Positions 18,701 through 27,773 are shown, numbered from the stretch's first letter. The stretch is 64,000 nucleotides of DNA from Propionimicrobium sp. PCR01-08-3 (GCF_030286045.1 NZ_CP127390.1:2001482-2065481), one strand, 5' to 3'. Notes: generated from the sequence alone by a model not told the origin. A program made the numbers and translations.

Positions 18701-19758
18701 ATCGCGTGGATGGCATCGGTCAGCGACCGGTCATAGACATTCTCACGGTAGGCGGTGAGCCCGTATTCGTCCCGGCACAACTCGGCATAGGTGCCGTAGA
18801 GAGTGTCCACCCGGGCGGCGATGCCGAACGCAAACCCTCGGCGGTCGCCATCTTTCATCGCCGTCCGTAATCCGGGCTGCGGCGAGTACATGCAGGGCAC
18901 GACGTCCAAGGAGTCGTTGCGCAGGCTCATTCCGTAGGGCTGCTGGTCGGACATCAACTGACGCTCGTGCACGAACTCGGCGACATCGGCCGGCAGGAAT
19001 ACGCCGGTGGTGACCGCCACATCGTTGGCGTTGTATTGGGTCAACGACATCGGCGCAAACAATTCCCACGCGCCGAGCGGGGCCGAGCCCTCGCGCACGG
19101 TGAGCGCATGCTGGTAAGTGCCGCAGAGCACTTCGTCCAGATCGTCGATCGATTTGGTGTCCTGGCTTTGGTATCCGACGAGGTAGTCGCCGTCGTTCTT
19201 CGCCGTGAGCACGTAGTGTGCCTCGGGATTATCTCCCTCCAGCTGCCAGCGGACTGTGAGACCCACATCGTCGGTACCGGTGATCAGCTCGATGGCCTTC
19301 TTACCGATCTTGCGGTATGAGGTGAATCCCAGCCAGCTCACCGCCAGCGGTCCGTACAGTTCGGGTGCACTGCCCGAGGGCAGAGTGCCCGTGAACACGG
19401 CCCACTGCTCATCGAAACGGTGTTCGGGGTCGGTCAGCAGTAGCCACCCACCGTTGTACGCCACCTCGAGATCACGGACGACCGTTGCCCCGCCATCCCA
19501 GGTCGCCTGATAGAAGGTCATGCGGTGATTTGGGCCGGTCAATTGTGCGATCTGCTTGAGCTGCAGGTTGGGCTTGTCCAACCTGCGCAATGCGTCCGGA
19601 TAGCCGCCGGCCGATGTCTCGGGCGCTGCCGAGGCGGGTATGTCAGCGCCGATGGCCGCGCTTGCGATCGGCGGAAGTACGCCGGCCACCAGCAGCGATT
19701 GCAGCATCGTCCTTCTCTTCAGGCGCGGCGAGTTGGTGTCATGGGTCTCTGTGGTCAT
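15760..19758 (-). CDS. Large Tat-exported multidomain protein, putative glycan-active enzyme
   Basis: A 1332-residue exported protein. The N-terminus has a Tat-like signal (RLKRRTMLQSLLVAGVLPP, then ASAA). Residues about 50-330 look like a beta-rich domain (LEVAYNGGWLLLTDPEHRF). Residues about 360-830 are helix- and Trp/Tyr-rich (FSGWWNRAKGFVD, IGHTPIIGYPVYTDKTQYR, PTGFAYSFSKYWVDLLELFE) and could form an (alpha/alpha) barrel as in several glycoside hydrolases and lyases. Two NEW3-like beta domains follow (VTVPAGWAVAGDG; ALYGTPGWTIANQS), and the end resembles the golvesin/Xly C-terminal domain (GLYRVSVWYPTNPDTT). No catalytic family could be assigned. It is the last gene behind the esterase and GH3 genes. 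An extracellular polysaccharide enzyme is the best inference. Confidence 0.75.
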   Translation of the reverse strand: MTTETHDTNSPRLKRRTMLQSLLVAGVLPPIASAAIGADIPASAAPETSAGGYPDALRRLDKPNLQLKQIAQLTGPNHRMTFYQATWDGGATVVRDLEVAYNGGWLLLTDPEHRFDEQWAVFTGTLPSGSAPELYGPLAVSWLGFTSYRKIGKKAIELITGTDDVGLTVRWQLEGDNPEAHYVLTAKNDGDYLVGYQSQDTKSIDDLDEVLCGTYQHALTVREGSAPLGAWELFAPMSLTQYNANDVAVTTGVFLPADVAEFVHERQLMSDQQPYGMSLRNDSLDVVPCMYSPQPGLRTAMKDGDRRGFAFGIAARVDTLYGTYAELCRDEYGLTAYRENVYDRSLTDAIHAMIDLIEIEPEGDDSVDYIPSFSGWWNRAKGFVDVENENAVRTAASGVLLSASYLTDTGDGALYERRARPLIEYQLSRKGIGHTPIIGYPVYTDKTQYRIGRIPTDSVNLTSLYQLTHGRNAALERLAVRANRDGVVGQSRAPFANALATYRITGDPAYLAEAKLLGSRYVRDEILTPYRGNGQPPTGFAYSFSKYWVDLLELFEVTGEQEYLDGAYREVQRFITQTEVRPIPNNQVTVPIGHVVTQQYDWKSRSALPDYPVDSVSEETVPAWYVSTTGLTFEALSSLMLGTSDVTDPGGGYVFNPCWAGALLRLAQHTGDPLIADVAHNMVIGRFTTYPGYYSRQFQVAQMKPDFATSGPPQITGYYFHHAPAQLGLAMDYLFSESYYRSGGAIDFPHVFEADFAYFKFFDYGHAPGTFFGEDGVWPYLPAGLIAVDNPQINWLGATGNGSLYISLTNSAVSDQHVNVELASEVSGLDRSAREVEVIAADGSRFTDTAHNGKLGVKVPGHGLVALIVRNVDVNRPALPFDDIADRGTDSFSEVDTDPGSDYGLVRGLLLVRPDSRGYDAYIQIDTEQQASLNYRIGDQEMQQAAAKQYPFEWTIPVDNLTQTFSYTVTFGETTTDEVTLRLPGRISGQNPGVAGDVIAQATSTPGDEVPLTFEVRNASDAAISGTVSVTVPAGWAVAGDGLQISVGAEDSARVETSATVPADAELGEVEVTATLEIPDSEPVVLRPALVQIMNPRRMVSLVTDTAVVSGPGATANLTTVVINTGVVPLQGTLALYGTPGWTIANQSVNVTIPPRSDLAQTWTITAGPNVALGTAHRFEARLDQTLRKGVMVRVADEGIIASTQSPWPGYVEASNWYPSGLAGWNGTSTRYSAEDSVGATATWTVTLPDAGLYRVSVWYPTNPDTTTSAAYIVEHQGGSSEVIVDQTQNAAEWFSLGEYRYDANSQGVVRLEVRSEIYHRASAAQFIRVGD

Positions 19759-19806
19759 CTTTGAACCTTCGATGTGTGGATGGATGGACGTGTGAACCGA
19801 AATCGA

Positions 19807-22347
19807 TCAGCCGATGCTGATCGCTTGGTGCAGGTGCAGATCGGCCGATGAATCGCCGACGAAGACGTGGCGCTCGCCCCGGGCAAGGGTCCACTCGTGG
19901 CGAGTGGGTGACCAGTAGCTGAGTTCGCGACGGGCGATGTGCAGGACGACTGTTCGCGATTCGCCCGAGTTCAGCCCGACCCGGGTGAAGGCCGCGAGTG
20001 TCTTGTGCGCGAACATCACATTTTCGTCCTGCGCGGGCGGTGCACCCAGGTACGCCTGGACGACGACATCACCGGGCAGGTCACCGGTGTTGGTGACGCG
20101 GACCCGCAGCTCGAGCGACCCGTCGGCGGCCGCAGAGATGGCGAGATCGTCGAAAGCGAACCCGGTATACGACAGACCATGACCGAATGCGAACAGCGGC
20201 ATGTATCTCTGCTTGTCATACCAGCGGTAGCCGACGTTGACGCCCTCGGTGTAGCGGGTTTCGCTTTCGGATACGTCGGGCCCGTCGTCGAAGGTGTCGA
20301 GGGCGATGTCGGTGCCCGGCAGCACTCCCCTGCTCGACCGTTCCGGGTGCGCGCGATCGCTGGCAACGCCTTGCTCGATCGCCGCCGGCCAGGTGAACGG
20401 CAGATGGCCGCCCGGATTCGCGATGCCGGTGAGCAGGTCGGCGAAGGCCCAGCCGCCCTCATCGCCTGGGAACCAACCGCACAACACCGCCCGTACGTCG
20501 TCGAGCCAGGGCATCATCACCGGGTTGTTGTGCTGCAGGACGACGATGGTTCGCGGATTGACCGCGGCGATCTGGGCGATCAGATCATCTTGGCCTTCGG
20601 GCAGCGGGGACGACACGTTGCCGTGCTTCTCGGCATAGGCGAAAACCACCACCGGGCCGGGTGTGCGGGCCGCTTCGATGGCCGCCTGCCGCGAGACCTC
20701 GCGAGCGGCCGGAGTCACCCAGCGCAGATGCACCTGCACGGGCCGCCCTGATTCGTCCGGGTTGACCGCGATCCGGATCGGATGGGCACCTGCCTCCAAG
20801 TGAACGGTTTCGGTTCGGTTGTCGAGGCCGTCACTGGTTGCGCAGACGCCGGAGTCACCCGCCTTGATGTCGCCGAAGCGCGGCGATCCGCCATAGAAGC
20901 GCTGATCGGCGATCACTGTCGTGTCGTCGATCTCGACGGCGGCTGTGGCGCCCAACTGCCCGACGCCGATCCGGTAGTCGCCGGATTCGGCTGTGGTGAT
21001 GGTTCCCGTCCAGGTCACCTGGCTGCCCGGAGCCAGCGCTGTGCCATGCTCGACGGTGAATCGGATCGTCTCGTCGGTGATGCCTTCGGCCACACGGATC
21101 AGCCCCGGCGCTCCGTTGGCGCTGAGCGCGGTCGCGGGCACCGTCTCGCCTTCAAGATCGATGCCCGGCTGATAGCCGATCCGGGCCTTGGGGAAGCGAT
21201 CACGCAAGATGTCGGCCACCCCGATCCACCTGTCGAACCTGCCGGTTGAACTCTCACCTGCGCCGCCGGTGGCGATCGTCCGCCCCGCGCCAGGCCCGAT
21301 AAGCACGAGGCCATCAAGGTCGCCAGCGCTCAGCGGCAATACAGCATCGTCATTCTTCAACAAGACTGCGGCCGCAGTGGCGGTGCGCCGCACAACATCG
21401 GCGTTTGCCTCGATCTGTTCTTCGGTGACGACGTGCCGGTTGACACCGTCAAGCAGGCCGAAGCGGTGGTATTGGGTGAGAATCGCCGTGACGGCCCGGT
21501 CGACGTCGGCTTCGCTGACATCGCCGTTCGCGATCGCCTCCTTGATCTGATCGGCACCGAAGAATTGTGGGTGCTGTCCCACATATCCGGCACCCGGCAT
21601 CTCCTGGTCGAGGCCTGCAGCGAGGGCGGCCGTGGAGTGATTGCCGCCCCAATCCGAGGTAATGAACCCTTCGAATCCGAGTTGCTCGCGGAGCATACCG
21701 GTCATGGTCGCACGGCTTCCACAAGCAGCTTCACCGTTGATCTCGTTGTATGCGGCCATGACCGACGACACCCCTGCACACACTGCGTCCTCGAAGGGTT
21801 TCAGATAGACCTCATGCAGGGTCTGCTCGTCAATGACGACGTTGCCACCGGCACCGTCGTATCCGATGAAGTGCTTGGCCTGCGCCATCACGTGCTGGCT
21901 TTGAATCCCTTCGATCTGCGCTGCACCGATGGCCCCGGCCAACAACGGATCCTCACCGAGAGTGTTCCAGGTGCGTCCGATCGTGACATCGCGGTCGATG
22001 TTGATGAACGGCTGAAGAGTGACATCCTGGCCGAGCGCACGAGCATCGCGGCCGATGACGACACCGTTCTCGCGGGCGAGGTCGGTGCTCCAGCTCGCAG
22101 CGACTCCCATGGTCGAGGTCATGCCCGTGGAGGTTTCGCGGGTGGCGATGCCGGATGGCCCGTCCGCCAGCCGCAGCGCAGGGATGCCCAGATGAGGCAA
22201 ACCGCGGACGAAACCCGCGGCATAGGTATTGCCATCGGGGTCGTCACGGTAGTCGGCGCCGGTGATGAGCACCAGCTTGTCGTCCAGGGACATGCGCGCG
22301 ACCAGGGAGCGAGCAGCCTCACTCGAGGCGGGATACCGTTCGGTCAT
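19807..22347 (-). CDS. Glycoside hydrolase family 3 protein (beta-glucosidase-like)
   Basis: An 846-residue GH3 enzyme. The N-terminal barrel has RLADGPSGIA, QPFINIDRDVTIGRTWNTLG and the nucleophile motif GFITSDWGG, where the Asp is the expected catalytic nucleophile. The second domain starts near LLKNDDAVLPLSAGDLDGLV. A PA14-like insertion (LAPGSQVTWTGTITTAESGD) and a C-terminal fibronectin-III-like domain (VRVTNTGDLPGDVVVQAYLG) follow, which is the layout of PA14-containing GH3 enzymes. No signal peptide is seen, so it likely acts on imported oligosaccharides. Three in-frame starts exist (22431, 22371, 22347); 22347 begins right before the conserved core and downstream of AAGGAG, at a longish 12-base spacing, so the start is uncertain. 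Confidence 0.92.
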   Translation of the reverse strand: MTERYPASSEAARSLVARMSLDDKLVLITGADYRDDPDGNTYAAGFVRGLPHLGIPALRLADGPSGIATRETSTGMTSTMGVAASWSTDLARENGVVIGRDARALGQDVTLQPFINIDRDVTIGRTWNTLGEDPLLAGAIGAAQIEGIQSQHVMAQAKHFIGYDGAGGNVVIDEQTLHEVYLKPFEDAVCAGVSSVMAAYNEINGEAACGSRATMTGMLREQLGFEGFITSDWGGNHSTAALAAGLDQEMPGAGYVGQHPQFFGADQIKEAIANGDVSEADVDRAVTAILTQYHRFGLLDGVNRHVVTEEQIEANADVVRRTATAAAVLLKNDDAVLPLSAGDLDGLVLIGPGAGRTIATGGAGESSTGRFDRWIGVADILRDRFPKARIGYQPGIDLEGETVPATALSANGAPGLIRVAEGITDETIRFTVEHGTALAPGSQVTWTGTITTAESGDYRIGVGQLGATAAVEIDDTTVIADQRFYGGSPRFGDIKAGDSGVCATSDGLDNRTETVHLEAGAHPIRIAVNPDESGRPVQVHLRWVTPAAREVSRQAAIEAARTPGPVVVFAYAEKHGNVSSPLPEGQDDLIAQIAAVNPRTIVVLQHNNPVMMPWLDDVRAVLCGWFPGDEGGWAFADLLTGIANPGGHLPFTWPAAIEQGVASDRAHPERSSRGVLPGTDIALDTFDDGPDVSESETRYTEGVNVGYRWYDKQRYMPLFAFGHGLSYTGFAFDDLAISAAADGSLELRVRVTNTGDLPGDVVVQAYLGAPPAQDENVMFAHKTLAAFTRVGLNSGESRTVVLHIARRELSYWSPTRHEWTLARGERHVFVGDSSADLHLHQAISIG

Positions 22348-22382
22348 GGTGCGGAGTTTCTCCTTTGGCATCGGGTCGGTTG

Positions 22383-23276
22383 TCAGAGTTGGAGCCACGC
22401 GCGGCTGGCGGCGGTGAATGCGTTGTCGCACAGGTCCATGGCGGGATAGTCGTGGTGGCCGCCCGCTGTTTCGACGAGCAGGCGCGGGCCGGCCAGCGCC
22501 TCGTAGATCGCGTGTTGGCCGACGGGCGGCACCATGGGGTCGACGAGTGCGGCACCGACGATCACCGGCACTGTGATGCGGGCCGCAGCGGTTGCCGCGT
22601 CAAAATAACGGAGGACATCGGTCACTTCGGGATGCTTGATCGCATACAACCGCACGGCCTCACCACTGCCGATACACGGCGTGATCAGCCGAGCCGGCTG
22701 ATTGCCGAAAGTGGGGACGTGCACCGCCGCCGCAGTGATGCGGTCATCCCATGGCAGGGCGAATATGACCATCCCACCGCCGAAACTGCCTCCGCGCAGG
22801 TCGATTCGGTGCGCATCGGGGAATAGCGCCCGGGCTGCTGTGATCCCGACCCACAGGTCTTGGACACACTTACCGATCACATAGTCATCGCGGGATTCTA
22901 TGCCGTGCAGCACATGCTCATCAGGGGTATCCGGGATGCCGTTCATTTGGCTGAGTTTGGGCAAGCCACGCGCATTTACCGTAAGCTCAGCAACCCCTGG
23001 CGCAAGAAACGGCGGATCGAACGGTTTCTTCACACCGCCGTAGCCCGGCATGCCGACGATCACCCGGTCGACGCCACTTTCGGGCTCCAGCAGTTCGGCG
23101 CCGAGATTGACCCCGTCCACGCTGGTGAAGCAGACTTCACTATGCACCCACTCATTCAGCGCGCCGTCGCGGGCGATACGAAAGGGTTCAGGATCGACAA
23201 GCAGCGCTTGGTCGTGAAGGTTCATCCAGAATTCGTCGAATTCTTCGGGCCCGCGTAGCACTTCGTCTGAAATCAT
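22383..23276 (-). CDS. Acetylxylan-esterase-like alpha/beta hydrolase
   Basis: A 297-residue alpha/beta hydrolase of the AXE1/cephalosporin-C-deacetylase type. The nucleophile elbow is GGSFGGG (residues about 164-170), preceded by the family-like ARGLPKLS region and followed by the acid and His regions (VPVIVGAALVDPMVPPVGQ; ETAGGHHDYPAMD). Such enzymes remove acetyl groups from plant polysaccharide fragments such as xylo-oligosaccharides. It lacks a signal peptide and is the first of the three minus-strand genes with GH3 and the 1332-residue protein. Substrate assignment to acetylated oligosaccharides is inferred from family and context. Confidence 0.85.
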   Translation of the reverse strand: MISDEVLRGPEEFDEFWMNLHDQALLVDPEPFRIARDGALNEWVHSEVCFTSVDGVNLGAELLEPESGVDRVIVGMPGYGGVKKPFDPPFLAPGVAELTVNARGLPKLSQMNGIPDTPDEHVLHGIESRDDYVIGKCVQDLWVGITAARALFPDAHRIDLRGGSFGGGMVIFALPWDDRITAAAVHVPTFGNQPARLITPCIGSGEAVRLYAIKHPEVTDVLRYFDAATAAARITVPVIVGAALVDPMVPPVGQHAIYEALAGPRLLVETAGGHHDYPAMDLCDNAFTAASRAWLQL

Positions 23277-23365
23277 CCCTCAACTCTCCTCCACATGCTG
23301 TCATCAGTGCCCGGCAACTGGCTCTCGTCCATACACATGGGTCACGATTCAGATTGCCCGGAGGA

Positions 23366-24358
23366 TCAGTGCTTATGCGAACGCAGAACTGCTGTACCGA
23401 CAACTGCGACCAATCCTGCCCCGAGAGCGATTGAGCCCACATCCACGCCTTCGGAACCGGTCTTGGGCAGAGCCGAGGGTTTATCCGGAGCGGGAGCCGC
23501 AGACGCCGATTCCGAGGGCTCCGGAGTAGGTGCCGGAGACTCAGGAGCAGCCTGGGAGTACTCGTTGTACAGCACCACCCGCTGTTCGCCACGAAGACCG
23601 GTTGCAGTGATCTGGTAGGTCCCAGCTACGGTAAATGGCAGTGCTGTCGACACGTTCAGGTCACCGTTCTCGTCCGCCTTGAAGGTGCCGACCTCAGTCG
23701 CGGTGCCTTCGGGGGTAGTAACCGAAATCGTCACAGATGCGTTCGGAGTGAAGGCGTGACTGAAAGAGGGATCCGGTTGCGGCACGACTTCGGGATCGAC
23801 CGCAACCGAGACACTGCTGATGGCGGTTGCCTCGCCAGCTTGCCAGGTTCCGTCGGCCTCGCCACCCGCCAGCTTGAGAAGCGCGCGTTCGACCTGGAAT
23901 GTGCCATCCATATAGACCGATGCATCGTCGGACTCCGACTCTTCATCGGTTCCGTAGCAGATGGCGTCGATGTAGTAGTGGTTCGGCAGAGAAGCCACCG
24001 CAGTCAGCGTGATAGCACCGCTAGCCGGTGCATCTACGATCCCGCCGCCGTCGTAGTACATATCCAGGTCCGTGTCATAGACGCGGGCCTCGATGGTGCT
24101 GAATCCATCCTCGACAGAGCACCCGGATAGCGATGCGGAGATGATCGGGCCGGTGCCGTCGGCAAGTGCGATCCTCGCCTCCCTGGCCTTGGGGCCGATC
24201 CCCGAGTCAGGGTTCCGCTCCGCGGCCTTCCCCGAGGTCGGCGCGCCGGTGATGGGGCCCGATTCGTCAGCATATGCCGGTGTTATGCCGACCAGGCTGA
24301 CCCCACCGGCAAGCGCGACGGCTCCGACTATGGCCATGACCCTTCTCGGGAAAGACAT
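23366..24358 (-). CDS. LPxTG cell-wall-anchored surface protein
   Basis: A 330-residue surface protein. It begins with a Sec signal peptide (RRVMAIVGAVALAGGVSLVG, then ITPAYADE). The C-terminus has a proline/alanine/glutamate-rich wall-spanning stretch, the sortase motif LPKTG at residues about 297-301, a hydrophobic helix and the tail RSHKH. The body is beta-rich and acidic with no recognised adhesin domain. ATG 24358 is chosen because AGGAGAAGAT precedes it directly. No sortase is encoded nearby, so a housekeeping sortase elsewhere must attach it. Function unknown; a structural or adhesive role is inferred from topology only. Confidence 0.85.
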   Translation of the reverse strand: MSFPRRVMAIVGAVALAGGVSLVGITPAYADESGPITGAPTSGKAAERNPDSGIGPKAREARIALADGTGPIISASLSGCSVEDGFSTIEARVYDTDLDMYYDGGGIVDAPASGAITLTAVASLPNHYYIDAICYGTDEESESDDASVYMDGTFQVERALLKLAGGEADGTWQAGEATAISSVSVAVDPEVVPQPDPSFSHAFTPNASVTISVTTPEGTATEVGTFKADENGDLNVSTALPFTVAGTYQITATGLRGEQRVVLYNEYSQAAPESPAPTPEPSESASAAPAPDKPSALPKTGSEGVDVGSIALGAGLVAVVGTAVLRSHKH

Positions 24359-24644
24359 ATCTTCTCCTGTTGTGAAATGAAGTGATCGGATTCGGCAACT
24401 CAGTCCGCAGATCAATGACGAAGGCGCCTTTGGCGATCACAGCCACATTGCCAGAACTCGTCCGGCAGCTAGTCGCTCATCAATGCTGCCTCCAATTCAC
24501 GGCTCAGCTTCGACCCACTGCGATCCTAGTTGCATCTAGCGCAAGTCTGCAAGCGCTTAGCGAGAGTGTGAAGGAAGGTGGACGCCATGCCCGCTGGTGA
24601 AACGTTGAAATCTGACCGACACAACGTGCCAGAATCTAGCGTGA

Positions 24645-25903
24645 ATGGTTACACGGACCGGCGCGTCGGATAGGGGCAAAGACAAACGTCTGGGACAGAC
24701 TCCGAAGGAATTGACCCCGGTCCCGGATGGTCCGGGCACCGCAGGGGAACACGCGAGTATCGCCGCATCCTGATTGCATTGCTCGGTGCAGGCCTTGCCA
24801 CTTTCGCTCAGCTCTATGCCCCACAAGGCGTGCTGCCCTTGATCGCGGTCGACCTCGGGATCGACGCCTCCCGCGCGAGCTTGTCGATTTCTGCCGCCAC
24901 CGCGGGGCTGGCCGTCTCGGTGGTGCCGTGGTCGCTGATCGCGGACCGCATCGGTCGGGTACAAGCGATGCGCTTCGCCTTGGTGGCGGCGACACTCCTG
25001 GGATTGGCAATGCCTTGGTGCCCGTGGTTCGAGTTGCTCATCGTCATCCGGATTCTGGAAGGCGTGGCGCTCGGCGGAATCCCGGGGATCGCGGTCGCCT
25101 ACCTCAGCGAAGAGGTCTCTCCCATGCACGCCGCTGTGGCCGCAGGCACCTACGTTGCCGGCACCACGATCGGTGGACTGATCGGACGGTTGGTTGCCGC
25201 ACCCATCGCCGACGCGACGAACTGGCGGTTCGGAGTTTTCTCTGCGGCCGTTCTAGCAGCGTTCGCAACTATCGTCTTCTTTGCGATCACACCGCCCCCG
25301 CGCGGATTTCAGCCGCGAAAGGCTTCTGTTCGCGAGGTTAGCCAGGCGGCGTTGTCCCACATGGCGAACCCTCGGCTGCTGGTGCTTTACGGACAGGGAT
25401 TCCTGCTCATGGGCGGGTTCGTCGCAACCTACAACTACCTGACCTTCCGCCTGGAGGCGCCGCCTTTCCTCATTCCGGTCGGCCGCGCCAGCTTGCTGTT
25501 CCTCGCCTACCTCGCCGGCACCATCACCTCCCGGATTGCGGGTGATCTCATCATGCGAATCGGACGACAGAAGGTGCTGCTTGGTGCGATCGGGGTGATG
25601 ATCACGGGCTTGCTGATCACGCTGGCAACGTCCATGGCGTGGGTGGTCATCGGCCTCGTGGTGCTGACCGGTGGATTCTTCGGCGCACATTCTGTCGCGT
25701 CCGGATGGTCGGGTGTACGCGCCGAGACTCACCGAGCCCAATCCACCTCGCTGTACAACCTTTGGTACTACACGGGATCGAGCGTCTTTGGCTATCTGGG
25801 CGGAATCGCCTGGGTCCATTTTTCCTGGCCGGGTGTAGTCAGCATGGTCGGAGTACTCGCCGTTGTGGCAGCCGGATGGGTATGGCTCTCCCCCAAGGAC
25901 TGA
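24645..25903 (+). CDS. MFS transporter with a probable N-terminal frameshift
   Basis: A twelve-helix major facilitator with WSLIADRIGRVQAMR as the signature loop between helices 2 and 3, and typical late helices such as YTGSSVFGYLGGIAW. The main frame is open only from TTG 24779 or from after a stop at 24671. In another frame, ATG 24645 opens MVTRTGASDRGKDKRLGQ, which runs to a GGGG run at 24744-24747. Adding one G there would join it to GTREYRRILIALLGAG and give a complete N-terminus with a cytoplasmic tail and first helix. So either one base is missing (mutation or read error in a G run) or translation starts at TTG 24779 with a clipped first helix. Substrate unknown. Confidence 0.8.
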
Positions 25904-25924
25904 CTTCATCCTGTCACCTCGTTT

Positions 25925-25967
25925 CCGGGTGCAGTTTGTTCCCCAGACGGAACGTAACTGCACCCGG
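25925..25967. terminator. Bidirectional terminator between MFS and oleate hydratase genes
   Basis: CCGGGTGCAGTT (25925-25936) pairs exactly with AACTGCACCCGG (25956-25967); inside the loop GTTCC and GGAAC extend the hairpin. It lies between two convergent genes. Confidence 0.85.
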
Positions 25968-25997
25968 GACTACCTGGCTCATCCGCAGATCATTACC

Positions 25998-27668
25998 TCA
26001 GCGGAACATCACGTGCGCGGCCTTGGCCAGCACCTTCGGGTCCTTCTCATAGTGGTGCATCTTGGTGAGCGGCTTGTCCAAGCCGAGCAACTGGTAGACA
26101 CCAACCTGGGCGCAGCGCACCGAGTACTGCTCGGTGAACACCATGTCGAACGGCATTTCGGCGAACTGGCTGATGAATGCCAGGTTCTTCGAGCCATCCG
26201 GTACGACCTTCGGACGATCAAGCGTGCTGCGCCGATTGAACAGCGCCGATGCGTAAGGCATGTGCGCCGGCACCACGTTGATGACGGTATCCATCAATTC
26301 GTCGGTGTGGTTCGAGATCGGGTCGGCCGAGTCATCAATGCGTCCCAGATGCCCCAGGGTCTCGAGCAGCATTTCCCGTCCGGTCATTTCGATGAACGGC
26401 TTGTCGATGAAGTCACCGTGGCGACGCGGATACAGCGCATAGCCCCAGAAGACACCCTGCTCAGGGGTTTGTGCGTGGTAATGCGGCTGATGATGAACAA
26501 CCAACGAAATCAGCGGGCCCGATTCCACGAAGGTGTTCAAGGCATTGCCGGGCAATTGCCTGGTCAGCCTGGAGACCTCGTTGATGAGGCGATGATCCGA
26601 GGTAGTGATGGTGAAGCTCGTCCATTCTGACTGCGTACGGTCGTTGAAGAACTTGTCCGGGTTTCCGAGGTTGTAGAACCGCCCCGCGGCTTGTTTCCAC
26701 AATTGCGCGGACGGCGCGTACCGTTCATCCTCGACGATCGCGGTGTCCATATCGCCGATGGACGTGGAATCGGTGATCGAACCATTGGTGTCGAAGACCA
26801 GGTCGTCGGTCCCGATCTCAATGACGCCTTCGGCATTACCGTTGTCGACCTCTTCGTACTTCAGGCCGGTCACGATGATCTCGTCGCGCATCGGGGTATC
26901 AGCGAAGGTGAACTCGGTGACCTTCCGATTGTTGATGAAGGTCACGCCCTTGTCTTTCAAGAATGCTCGCAGCGGCAGAATCACTGACTCATATTGGTTG
27001 TAAGGAGTCCTGGTCACGCCCTCCAAGGTGTTGATACGCGAGAACTCGAGGATCATCCTGTTCATGTAGCGACGCAGTTCCGCGACCGACGAAACATCCT
27101 TGAATGCGAACGTAGTTTGCCACATCCACCAGAAATTAGTGGTGAAGAAGTCAGGCGTCTCGGCGAACCAATCGCGAATCGAAATATTGTCGAGTTCACT
27201 TTCGCGCGACTCCGGCATCATCATCAGCTTGGTCAGCAGGTACCGCTGCTTGTTGGTGAATTGCATGTGCCGATACCCATTGGGCCCACTCGTGCGCAGA
27301 CCGGTCGAATCGATCAATCGGCCGATGTCCTTGGTCGGGTGGGCGTGGTCGAAGTCGAGGATCTCCTCGGTGATCGACTTACCCGGCTGATCAAGCGATG
27401 GGACGCTCGACATCAGATCCCAGAAATTCTCGTAGGTTTCCTCATTGAGCATCCGTCCACCGCGGTTCAAGAACCCTTCGGAATTACTCAGCGGTTCGTG
27501 GCCGTATTCATCCTCGAAATCCTTGGCCGCAGCACCATCATTGGCACCGTGGGTGTCGAGCCCAAGCATGGTGATCTGGGAACCTTCCCATCCTCCATCA
27601 CGAATCAAATAGCACGCGGCAGCCAAGTTCCCGATCCCGGTGCCGATCATGTACGCCTTGCTAGTCAT
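25998..27668 (-). CDS. ohyA: Oleate hydratase
   Basis: A 556-residue FAD-dependent oleate hydratase of the myosin-cross-reactive-antigen family, which adds water to the cis-9 double bond of unsaturated fatty acids to give 10-hydroxy acids. The N-terminal FAD motif is MIGTGIGNLAAACYLIRDGG. Family blocks include EGFLNRGGRMLNEETYENFW, MQFTNKQRYLLTKLMMMPES, FFTTNFWWMWQTTFAF and a C-terminal region with FGSL-like text replaced by PEQGVFWGYALYPRR. The enzyme is cytoplasmic or membrane-associated and is usually linked to detoxification of host or plant fatty acids. It is divergent from a TetR gene, with a 32-bp dyad between them, so fatty-acid-responsive repression is likely. Confidence 0.93.
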   Translation of the reverse strand: MTSKAYMIGTGIGNLAAACYLIRDGGWEGSQITMLGLDTHGANDGAAAKDFEDEYGHEPLSNSEGFLNRGGRMLNEETYENFWDLMSSVPSLDQPGKSITEEILDFDHAHPTKDIGRLIDSTGLRTSGPNGYRHMQFTNKQRYLLTKLMMMPESRESELDNISIRDWFAETPDFFTTNFWWMWQTTFAFKDVSSVAELRRYMNRMILEFSRINTLEGVTRTPYNQYESVILPLRAFLKDKGVTFINNRKVTEFTFADTPMRDEIIVTGLKYEEVDNGNAEGVIEIGTDDLVFDTNGSITDSTSIGDMDTAIVEDERYAPSAQLWKQAAGRFYNLGNPDKFFNDRTQSEWTSFTITTSDHRLINEVSRLTRQLPGNALNTFVESGPLISLVVHHQPHYHAQTPEQGVFWGYALYPRRHGDFIDKPFIEMTGREMLLETLGHLGRIDDSADPISNHTDELMDTVINVVPAHMPYASALFNRRSTLDRPKVVPDGSKNLAFISQFAEMPFDMVFTEQYSVRCAQVGVYQLLGLDKPLTKMHHYEKDPKVLAKAAHVMFR

Positions 27669-27773
27669 GTCTTCCCCCTTGTCTTACGCATCGCGCACGC
27701 CGCGTCTTTCGCAGCGTTACCGAATCTGTCGGGCAGCGCCTGCGCGCCGCCTCCGGATCGATCCGGCCACAAA

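Noticed and set aside
21433-22449. 338-codon plus-strand frame opposite the GH3 gene
   Set aside because: The minus-strand frame has full GH3 motifs including the nucleophile Asp; the plus-strand frame has none.
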